Shown here piece by piece: positions 1-5,296 of a stretch of 7,200 nucleotides of DNA. The notes under the pieces were generated by a model. The model had not been told where the DNA came from. It ran no database searches and saw nothing but the letters and a program-made list of their open reading frames with translations. Positions within the stretch are counted from its first letter, which is position 1; each line of letters begins with the position of its first letter. Made by a program: the position numbers and the translations under genes. Origin of the DNA: Oxalobacter sp. (GTDB lineage: Bacteria > Pseudomonadota > Gammaproteobacteria > Burkholderiales > Burkholderiaceae_D); assembly GCA_012512465.1 (NCBI GenBank), contig JAAZED010000364.1, positions 1 through 7,200 on the forward strand. Direction: 5' to 3'.

Positions 1-614
1 ATCGTGAGCTTTTTCTGAAAATGCGTGATCTGATTCCGCTTTTTGAAGGCTTTTTGACCTATGGCGGCATGTCGGTACGCGAGATTGAAGCCATGGCCGT
101 CGGCCTGCGGGAAGGTCTCGACTGGGACATGATCAAGCATTCGCCGGAATTCATCCGCTACCTGGTGGACAGCCTGGATGCCCAGGGGATTCCGGTGATT
201 ACGCCTGCCGGCGGGCTGGGGTGCCATCTGGATGCAACGGGTTTCCTGCCACACCTGAACTCGCTTGATTATCCTGCCGGTGCACTGGGTGCCGCGCTTT
301 ATATCGTATCGGGCGCTCGTGGCATGGAACGCGGCACCATTTCCATGGATCGTGATGCAAATGGCAATGATGTGCCTTCTGAAGTGGAATTGCTCCGCCT
401 GGCTTTCCCGCGCCGTGTCTTTACGCTTTCCCAGGTCAAGTATGTTGAGGACCGGATCAAGTGGCTGTGGGAAAACCGTAATCTGGTTGGCGGGTTGCGT
501 TTTGTCGAAGAGCCGAAAGTCCTTCGTTTCTTTCTGGGGCGCCTTGAGGCAACCTCTGACTGGCCGCAAAAACTCATGGCGAAATTCAGGGCCGATTTTG
601 GCGACAGCCTGTAA
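1..614 (+). CDS. PLP-dependent beta-eliminating lyase, tyrosine phenol-lyase-like (C-terminal part)
   Basis: This is the C-terminal part (about 204 residues) of a TPL/tryptophanase-family enzyme (PF01212), which cleaves an aromatic amino acid to pyruvate, ammonia and phenol or indole. The frame is open to the left edge, so the ATG at 21 is internal and the PLP-lysine region lies outside. Visible family blocks are FEGFLTYGGM, EAMAVGLRE, SGARGMERG, the arginine of LLRLAFPRR (carboxylate-binding Arg404 in Citrobacter TPL) and EPKVLRFF. Two substrate-discriminating positions look TPL-like: Arg at 330-332 (TPL Arg381; Val in tryptophanase) and Phe-Phe at 528-533 (tryptophanase has His463 here). 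The usual GGHA motif reads GGLG, so TPL His343 is replaced by Leu. Family membership is secure; the substrate is inferred and could be another aromatic amino acid. A terminator follows the stop directly. Confidence 0.88.
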   Translation, partial: RELFLKMRDLIPLFEGFLTYGGMSVREIEAMAVGLREGLDWDMIKHSPEFIRYLVDSLDAQGIPVITPAGGLGCHLDATGFLPHLNSLDYPAGALGAALYIVSGARGMERGTISMDRDANGNDVPSEVELLRLAFPRRVFTLSQVKYVEDRIKWLWENRNLVGGLRFVEEPKVLRFFLGRLEATSDWPQKLMAKFRADFGDSL

Positions 615-633
615 TGCAGCCCTGTTTTTAATG

Positions 634-670
634 AACAAAACGGCAATCACTCAAATGGTTGCCGTTTTTG
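634..670 (+). terminator. Rho-independent terminator after the lyase
   Basis: A perfect 10-bp stem (637-646 AAAACGGCAA with 659-668 TTGCCGTTTT) encloses a 12-base loop and runs into a T-rich tail. It starts about 22 bases after the lyase stop codon. The A-rich 5' arm means it could also terminate on the opposite strand. Confidence 0.85.
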
Positions 671-678
671 TTTGATGG

Positions 679-710
679 TGGTTGGAACCAATAACACGAG
701 CAGGTATAAA
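679..710 (+). promoter_or_regulatory. Candidate hyi promoter with overlapping palindrome
   Basis: TTGGAA (682-687) and TATAAA (705-710) are separated by 17 bases and match the sigma-70 consensus at 4/6 and 5/6. The inverted repeat TGGTT-GG-AACCA (679-690) covers the -35 element, as a repressor operator would. Its TGGT/ACCA ends resemble sites of FCD-type GntR regulators, but no such regulator is visible here. The predicted leader to the hyi start is about 87 bases. This comes from sequence pattern only. Confidence 0.45.
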
Positions 711-803
711 CAGCCAGCAAATCGTCAATAGAAAAGCGGGTTTTCCGTCACAGATGGTACGCTGGATGTTACAGAAGACTGAATAAATGAGGAAAGCAGA
801 ATA

Positions 804-1583
804 ATGCCTAAATTATCCGCTAATCTGAGTATGCTGTTTACTGAAGTGCCTTTCATGGAGCGTTTTGATGCTGCGGCAAAAGCAGGGTTCAAGGGCGTAG
901 AGTGCCAGTTTCCCTATGCCTTTGATATGGAGCAGATTGCCGAAAGGCTCAAATCCAATCAACTGGAAATGGTGCTTTTCAACCTGCCGGCAGGAGACTG
1001 GGAAGGCGGTGACAGGGGAATTGCGGCCAATCCAAACCGGGTGAGCGAATTCCGGGACGGCGTAGAAAAAGCGATTGAGGCGGGGAAAACGCTGGGCGTC
1101 AAACAGATCAATTGCCTGGGCGGCATAGCACCGCATGGCGTACCAGAAGCCCGGATCTACAAAACTTTTGTTGATAACCTGGCATTTGCCGCTGGTGAAT
1201 TGAAGAACGCGGGTATCCGGTTGCTGGTTGAGCCGGTCAACAACCTGGACGTGCCCGGTGTTTACCTGTCTTATACGCAAAAAGCGATTGACATGATAAG
1301 GGATGCAGGCTCTGACAATGTCTTTTTACAGCTGGACATTTATCACATGCAGCGTATGGAAGGGGAGCTTGCCAATACGATCAAGGCCAATATTGCCATG
1401 ATCAGGCATATGCAGCTGGCAGATAGCCCCGGCAGACATGAGCCGGGTACCGGCGAGATTAACTATCGTTTTCTTTTTTCCTTTATTGATGAACTGGGTT
1501 ATGACGGGTGGATTGGCTGCGAATACCGTCCGAAAACCACTACCACAGAAGGTCTGGGCTGGATCAAGGCACACGGGGTATAA
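804..1583 (+). CDS. hyi: Hydroxypyruvate isomerase
   Basis: This cytosolic TIM-barrel enzyme (xylose-isomerase-like, AP endonuclease family 2) interconverts hydroxypyruvate and tartronate semialdehyde in glyoxylate assimilation. At 259 residues it matches the roughly 258 of Escherichia coli Hyi. It carries the family blocks SANLSMLF near the N-terminus, NLPAGDW (60-66), DIYHMQRMEGEL (178-189), EPGTGEINY (213-221) and GCEYRP (238-243). The divalent-metal ligands expected for the family are present: Glu143, Asp178, Gln204 and Glu240. The start is supported by GAGGAA at 789-794, nine bases upstream. Its usual partners, glyoxylate carboligase and tartronate semialdehyde reductase, are absent from the window. 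The gene is followed by a terminator-like hairpin, so it may be transcribed separately from gckA. No key residue is missing. Confidence 0.95.
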   Translation: MPKLSANLSMLFTEVPFMERFDAAAKAGFKGVECQFPYAFDMEQIAERLKSNQLEMVLFNLPAGDWEGGDRGIAANPNRVSEFRDGVEKAIEAGKTLGVKQINCLGGIAPHGVPEARIYKTFVDNLAFAAGELKNAGIRLLVEPVNNLDVPGVYLSYTQKAIDMIRDAGSDNVFLQLDIYHMQRMEGELANTIKANIAMIRHMQLADSPGRHEPGTGEINYRFLFSFIDELGYDGWIGCEYRPKTTTTEGLGWIKAHGV

Positions 1584-1628
1584 GGATTTATCTGCAGCCA
1601 GCAAATTAACGAGGGCTGACTCGTGCCA

Positions 1629-1668
1629 TTGCCGGGGAGAGTTCATGCTTTCTCCTGCAAAGTTTTTT
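1629..1668 (+). terminator. Possible weak terminator after hyi
   Basis: TTGC (1629-1632) can pair with GCAA (1657-1660), and GGAGA (1636-1640) with TCTCC (1651-1655). A small internal loop lies between the two stems and the terminal loop is 10 bases. Six T residues follow at 1663-1668. The interrupted stem makes this weaker than the other terminators here; it may allow some read-through into gckA. Confidence 0.4.
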
Positions 1669-1715
1669 GAGGCCACTGGAACAGATGCGGTATGATGCTT
1701 GTCATATGACAGCAT
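1667..1715 (+). promoter_or_regulatory. Candidate gckA-pyk promoter with palindromic operator
   Basis: TTGAGG (1667-1672) and TATGAT (1691-1696) are 18 bases apart, giving a predicted transcription start near 1702. The perfect 12-base palindrome TGTCATATGACA (1700-1711) sits on that start. It is extended by ATGC (1695-1698) and GCAT (1712-1715) with one unpaired base, a layout typical of a repressor site. The regulator is unknown. Confidence 0.42.
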
Positions 1716-1747
1716 AGTCAGCCGACTGTTTGATGGCTTTTTTCATT

Positions 1748-1753
1748 GGCAGG
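1748..1753 (+). promoter_or_regulatory. Ribosome binding site fixing the gckA start
   Basis: GGCAGG lies eight bases before the ATG at 1762. The alternative in-frame TTG at 1699 has no such site and would lie at or before the predicted transcription start, so 1762 is preferred. Confidence 0.55.
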
Positions 1754-1761
1754 TTCAGCTC

Positions 1762-3033
1762 ATGACGTCTCTTTCCGATCCGCGACAGTTCCTCATTGAT
1801 CTTTATGCAACAGCTGTTGCAGCCGTAAGTGCGGAAAAATGCCTCCCCCCTTATCTCCCCCGGTTGCCTTATGGCGGCCGTACACTGGTTGTCGGTGCCG
1901 GAAAGGGCGCTGCGGCCATGGCAAAAGTGGTAGAGGATCACTACAAGGAAGACGTCTTGGGACTGGTTGTGGCCCCTTATGGGCATGGGGCAGATACAAC
2001 ATTCATCGAAGTGGTGGAAGCTGCGCACCCTGTGCCGGATGAGGCCGGGAAGAATGCGGCACGTCGCATCATGGAAATGGTCAGCGGCCTGACGGATAAG
2101 GATCTGGTGTTGTGCCTGATCTCAGGTGGTGGGTCTGCGTTACTGTCTTTGCCGGCAGAAGGAATGACGCTGCAGGAAAAGCAGGATATCAATCATGCCC
2201 TTTTAAGAAGTGGCGCATCGATTTCTGAAATGAACTGCGTCAGGAAACATCTGTCACAGATCAAGGGAGGCCGGCTTGCCCTGGCCTGTGCACCGGCCCA
2301 TGTCGTGACGTTGATGATTTCGGATATTCCGGGTGATGATCCGGCGGTTATTGCCAGTGGGCCGACATTGCCGGATCCGACGACCTGTGCTGATGCATTG
2401 GCCATTCTGAAAAAATACCGGATTGATCTGCCGGAAAATATCGGGGAGCACCTCGAAAGCGGGGCGTGGGAAACGCCAAAGCCCGGTGATGTCCGCTTTG
2501 CGCGCAATGAAAGCCACGTCATTGCCAGGGCGCAGGATGCGCTGGATGCGGCTGCCAGCATGTCACGAGCCGCCGGCATTACACCTTATATCCTGTCTGA
2601 CCGTATTGAGGGGGAGGCACGTGATATTGCGCTCATGCATGCGGCAATGGCGCAGCAGGTTGTGACACACGCCCAGCCGTTTGCCAAACCCTGTCTGATG
2701 ATTTCCGGTGGAGAAACGACTGTCACACTACGAGGTAACGGCAGGGGCGGCCGTAATACCGAGTTTTTGCTGGGTTTTGCCATTGCCATGGAGGCTTTGC
2801 CGGGTGTTTATGCCATTGCCTGTGATACGGATGGAATTGATGGTTCGGAAGACAATGCCGGGGCACTCTATATGCCCGATTCGCTTTCCCGGGCCAGGAG
2901 AAAGGGGATAAATGCCCGAAGCCTTCTCGAAAACAATAACGGACACTATTTTTTCAGTATCCTGGATGATTTGCTGGTTACGGGCCCTTCGCGCACGAAT
3001 GTCAACGATTTTCGTGCTATTTTAATGATATAG
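1762..3033 (+). CDS. gckA: Glycerate 2-kinase, MOFRL family (often named hydroxypyruvate reductase TtuD)
   Basis: This enzyme phosphorylates D-glycerate to 2-phosphoglycerate with ATP in the cytosol, feeding glyoxylate-derived carbon into lower glycolysis. From the ATG at 1762 it has 423 residues, the usual family length. The N-terminal DUF4147 domain shows GAGKGAAAM with Lys48 (equivalent to the catalytic Lys47 of Thermotoga TM1585), EAAHPVPDE (86-94), SGGGSALLSLP (from 121) and RKHLSQIKGGRLA (161-173). The C-terminal MOFRL domain shows GGETTV (316-321), RGGRN with Arg331, DTDGIDG (355-361) and TGPSRTNVND near the end. Homologues are often annotated as hydroxypyruvate reductase TtuD after the Agrobacterium tartrate operon; kinase activity is the better supported role for this fold. 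pyk follows after 22 bases without a terminator, so the two are probably co-transcribed. Confidence 0.92.
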   Translation: MTSLSDPRQFLIDLYATAVAAVSAEKCLPPYLPRLPYGGRTLVVGAGKGAAAMAKVVEDHYKEDVLGLVVAPYGHGADTTFIEVVEAAHPVPDEAGKNAARRIMEMVSGLTDKDLVLCLISGGGSALLSLPAEGMTLQEKQDINHALLRSGASISEMNCVRKHLSQIKGGRLALACAPAHVVTLMISDIPGDDPAVIASGPTLPDPTTCADALAILKKYRIDLPENIGEHLESGAWETPKPGDVRFARNESHVIARAQDALDAAASMSRAAGITPYILSDRIEGEARDIALMHAAMAQQVVTHAQPFAKPCLMISGGETTVTLRGNGRGGRNTEFLLGFAIAMEALPGVYAIACDTDGIDGSEDNAGALYMPDSLSRARRKGINARSLLENNNGHYFFSILDDLLVTGPSRTNVNDFRAILMI

Positions 3034-3055
3034 ATTATTGAAAAAAGAGATCATC

Positions 3056-4483
3056 ATGCGACGCCACCGTAAAGCAAAAATTGTTGCCACACTTGGCCCG
3101 GCCAGTTCGGACAAGGAAACCATACTGGCGCTCTTTGAAGCGGGTGTGGATGTATTTCGTTTCAATTTCAGCCACGGCACCCAGGAAGATCATCAGGCAC
3201 GTTATGAAATCGTGCGCGAGATTGAGCGGCTCAGCGGCCGGCCGATCGGTATCCTGGCCGATCTGCAGGGGCCGAAGCTGCGCATCGGCAAGTTTGCCTC
3301 AGGCAAAATCGAACTCGTTGCCGGAACGGAATTTACTTTTGATCTGGACAGCAAGGATGGGGATGAACACAGGGTGTCCCTGCCTCACCCGGAGCTTTTC
3401 GATCTGATGTCTGCCGGGCATTCCATTTCACTTGATGATGGGAAGTTGCGCCTGAAAGTCATTGGCAGTGACGCAAATCATATCAAAGCAGAGGTAATAA
3501 CCGGCGGTCCGCTGTCAGACAGAAAAGGGGTGAATGTTCCTGATGTGATTTTACCCATTCCCATCATCACGGAAAAAGATCGCCGGGATCTGGAGTTTGC
3601 TCTTTCTTTGGGGGTCGACTGGGTTGCACTGTCGTTTGTCCAGCGACCGGAAGATCTGGAGGAAGCGCGTCAGTTGATCGGAGGCCGTGCCGGCCTGATG
3701 ACAAAACTGGAAAAGCCTTCTGCCCTTGAGCAACTGGATGAAATCGTCAGGGCATCTGATGCGGTAATGGTGGCTCGTGGTGATCTGGGCGTCGAGTTGC
3801 CGCCAGAGCAGGTGCCGGGCGCGCAAAAGCGCATCCTGCGCGCCTGCAGGGATTATGGCAAGCCCAGTATTGTTGCCACACAGATGCTGGAGTCGATGAT
3901 TTACTCTCCCTCGCCGACCCGGGCAGAGGCGTCAGACGTCGCCAGCGCGATTTATGACGGTACTGATGCAGTGATGCTGTCTGCGGAATCCGCCAGCGGG
4001 GCTTATCCGGTGCAGGCCGTGTCCATCATGGATCGCATTATCAATGAAGTTGAGCGAGATCCGATTTATCCCAAAATGATCAATGCGCAGCACGAGATGA
4101 TATTGCCCTCCCCGCGTGATGCCATTTTTGTGGCGTTGCGGGCGGTTACCCATATCATCCGCGCGGTTGCCACCGTAACGTATACCGACACCGGCAGCAC
4201 CAGCCTTCAGGCGGCACGTGAAAGGCCCATGGCGCCGATTCTCAGTATTACCCCGTACGTTGCAACAGCACGCCGGCTGGCACTGGCCTGGGGTGTTCAT
4301 TCAACCGTGATGGATCATGATGTGGCTGATGTGAATGAAATGGTGGATGCCGCGTGCCATATCGTCTTTACAGAAGGCCTCGGGCTGCCAGGCGACCAGA
4401 TTGCCATTGCTGCCGGCATGCCTTTCGGACAGCCGGGCAATACCAATTTGCTGCGTGTGGCGGAAATCCCCAAGCCGCAATAA
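3056..4483 (+). CDS. pyk: Pyruvate kinase
   Basis: Pyruvate kinase converts PEP and ADP to pyruvate and ATP, usually as a cytosolic tetramer. The ATG at 3056 gives 475 residues, a normal length, with a weak AAGAGA (3045-3050) five bases upstream; an in-frame TTG at 3038 is less likely. The substrate-site residues are present: Arg35, Asn37 and Ser39 in FRFNFSHG, then LADLQGPKLRIG (67-78), Lys217 and Glu219 in TKLEKP, and Asp243 in ARGDLGVE. These correspond to E. coli Lys220, Glu222 and Asp246. ATQMLESM, PTRAE and GTDAVMLSAESA follow, then the C-terminal regulatory domain ending with a GDQIAIAAGMPFG motif. Linkage to glycerate 2-kinase parallels ttuD-ttuE, suggesting a pathway-dedicated isozyme taking glycerate through 2-phosphoglycerate and PEP to pyruvate. 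A strong terminator ends the unit. Confidence 0.96.
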   Translation: MRRHRKAKIVATLGPASSDKETILALFEAGVDVFRFNFSHGTQEDHQARYEIVREIERLSGRPIGILADLQGPKLRIGKFASGKIELVAGTEFTFDLDSKDGDEHRVSLPHPELFDLMSAGHSISLDDGKLRLKVIGSDANHIKAEVITGGPLSDRKGVNVPDVILPIPIITEKDRRDLEFALSLGVDWVALSFVQRPEDLEEARQLIGGRAGLMTKLEKPSALEQLDEIVRASDAVMVARGDLGVELPPEQVPGAQKRILRACRDYGKPSIVATQMLESMIYSPSPTRAEASDVASAIYDGTDAVMLSAESASGAYPVQAVSIMDRIINEVERDPIYPKMINAQHEMILPSPRDAIFVALRAVTHIIRAVATVTYTDTGSTSLQAARERPMAPILSITPYVATARRLALAWGVHSTVMDHDVADVNEMVDAACHIVFTEGLGLPGDQIAIAAGMPFGQPGNTNLLRVAEIPKPQ

Positions 4484-4512
4484 GGTAAATGCGAAATTGG
4501 AATGGATTTAGT

Positions 4513-4542
4513 AAAAAAACAGGGTGCAGGCCCTGTTTTTTT
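4513..4542 (+). terminator. Strong Rho-independent terminator after pyk
   Basis: A perfect 12-bp stem pairs 4513-4524 (seven A, then CAGGG) with 4531-4542 (CCCTG, then seven T) around a six-base loop. It lies 29 bases after the pyk stop and closes the gckA-pyk unit. The symmetric A and T runs allow activity in both directions. Confidence 0.92.
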
Positions 4543-4584
4543 ATTTTCCCTCTACACTTTTGCCGTGATTCATCAAATGAATAA

Positions 4585-4590
4585 AAGAGG
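4585..4590 (+). promoter_or_regulatory. Ribosome binding site fixing the thioesterase start
   Basis: AAGAGG ends seven bases before the ATG at 4598. The in-frame ATGs at 4502, 4577 and 4592 lie upstream of the terminator, before this site, or one base after it, so 4598 is preferred. Confidence 0.65.
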
Positions 4591-4597
4591 AATGAAA

Positions 4598-5005
4598 ATG
4601 AGCCGCAAGGAAAATATGCTTAAGCCGGGCCTTCAGGGTGAAGTCTCGATCATCGTAAGTGACGCGCACACCGCGCGTCATATGGGGAGTGGCGGGCGGG
4701 ATGTCCTGGCAACGCCCATGCTGGTAGCGCTTGTCGAAGCAGCTGCCCAGGAGGCGGTTTCATCGTATCTGGCAGAAGGTCAGCAGACAGTTGGTGTGCA
4801 TCTGGCGTTGACACATGATGCGGCAACGCCTGTCGGTATGCAGGTGACAGCAACGGCAGAGCTGGTTTCTGTGAACGGGCGTACCCTGGTTTTTGATGTC
4901 AAAGCTCACGATGAAGTGGAAAGAATTGCATCCGGAACGCACTCACGCACCCTTGCTCAGGCTGCCAGTCTTGACCGGATGTTGCAAAAAAAGCATAAGA
5001 AATAA
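4598..5005 (+). CDS. FlK-like acyl-CoA thioesterase (hotdog fold)
   Basis: This small cytosolic protein of 135 residues resembles the fluoroacetyl-CoA thioesterase FlK of Streptomyces cattleya (about 139 residues), which hydrolyses short acyl-CoA thioesters. The catalytic set lines up with a constant offset of three: Thr39, Glu47, Gly66 and His73 for FlK Thr42, Glu50, Gly69 and His76. The motifs THDAATP and SGTHSR also match. FlK's gating Phe36 falls on Gly33, so strict fluoroacetyl-CoA selectivity is not expected. The lysine-rich C-terminus (QKKHKK) is unremarkable. The gene has no close partner: a strong terminator precedes it and an AT-rich leader follows. Its place between glyoxylate-assimilation genes and an oxalate-type carrier suggests clearance of a small acyl-CoA, such as an oxalyl-, formyl- or glycolyl-type thioester. 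That substrate is a guess. Confidence 0.8.
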   Translation: MSRKENMLKPGLQGEVSIIVSDAHTARHMGSGGRDVLATPMLVALVEAAAQEAVSSYLAEGQQTVGVHLALTHDAATPVGMQVTATAELVSVNGRTLVFDVKAHDEVERIASGTHSRTLAQAASLDRMLQKKHKK

Positions 5006-5110
5006 AAAAATTATAAGAAAAATATCAAAAAACCACTTGAAATTACATGAAGTTTGGTAGTATTCCTTATCCATTTTGGCTAGATCATAATGTGATAAAA
5101 AAATCTAATC
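5006..5110 (+). other. AT-rich upstream tract with A-runs
   Basis: This non-coding stretch is strikingly AT-rich, with A-runs at 5004-5010, 5018-5022 and 5027-5032 spaced by about 10-13 bases, which could curve the DNA or bind nucleoid proteins. TAGAT (5081-5085) and ATCTA (5103-5107) form weak inverted arms. No hairpin terminator for the thioesterase gene is evident, and no gene was found. Confidence 0.4.
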
Positions 5111-5138
5111 TTGACCAAGGTCATTTTCAGCATAAAAT
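5111..5138 (+). promoter_or_regulatory. Candidate carrier promoter with FNR-like palindrome
   Basis: TTGACC (5111-5116) and TAAAAT (5133-5138) with 16 bases between them make a good sigma-70-type promoter. TGACC-AA-GGTCA (5112-5123) is a palindrome over the -35. Read as TTGAC-N4-GTCAT it has the spacing of an FNR-family site (TTGAT-N4-ATCAA). The predicted transcript start is near 5145. Confidence 0.5.
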
Positions 5139-5144
5139 TGTTCT

Positions 5145-5296
5145 CGCACAATAAGTATGCTATTCCGCAAATTGGATCCATGTTTTACCAGTCTGCGGCT
5201 AAGTATTAATTGGCAAGAGCGCATAGTCCGGAAGTAAGCGGAGTCATTAACATCCGTAAGAGACCGTGTTTAGTAACTTTAAAGGAGAGTAGAATT
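5145..5296 (+). other. Long 5' leader of the carrier gene
   Basis: About 150 bases separate the predicted transcription start from the start codon. CCGCA (5165-5169) can pair with TGCGG (5194-5198), and other short inverted arms occur. No known riboswitch class was recognised. AAGGAG at 5282-5287 is a strong ribosome binding site nine bases before the ATG at 5297. The frame is open upstream to 5210, but that extension has no comparable site. Confidence 0.4.

Noticed and set aside
21..614. Lyase gene starting at the ATG at 21
   Set aside because: The frame is open upstream to the window edge, and the product would lack the PLP-binding half of the enzyme.
813..1280. Minus-strand open frame opposite hyi
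   Set aside because: It is the shadow of a well-conserved gene, shows no recognisable domain and lacks its own signals; the same holds for the other antisense frames opposite gckA, pyk and the carrier.
1438..1695. Plus-strand open frame spanning the end of hyi and the gap
   Set aside because: It overlaps conserved hyi sequence in another frame and shows no family resemblance or convincing start.
1699..1761. TTG-initiated N-terminal extension of gckA
   Set aside because: It has no ribosome binding site, overlaps the predicted promoter and palindrome, and makes the protein longer than its family.
3038..3055. TTG start for pyk
   Set aside because: The ATG at 3056 gives the normal pyruvate kinase N-terminus; the extra six residues have no family support.
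4502..4597. Longer thioesterase N-terminus
   Set aside because: It would run through the pyk terminator hairpin and ignore the AAGAGG site before 4598.
4598..5005. A true fluoroacetate-resistance gene
   Set aside because: The catalytic residues match FlK, but the gating Phe36 position is Gly and no fluorometabolite genes are nearby.
5084..5095. Crp-like TGTGA site in the AT-rich tract
   Set aside because: Only one half-site (TGTGAT) is present, with no matching TCACA arm at the required spacing.
5210..5296. 29-residue N-terminal extension of the carrier
   Set aside because: The ATG at 5297 has a strong AAGGAG site and gives the usual MFS N-terminus; the extension resembles untranslated leader.
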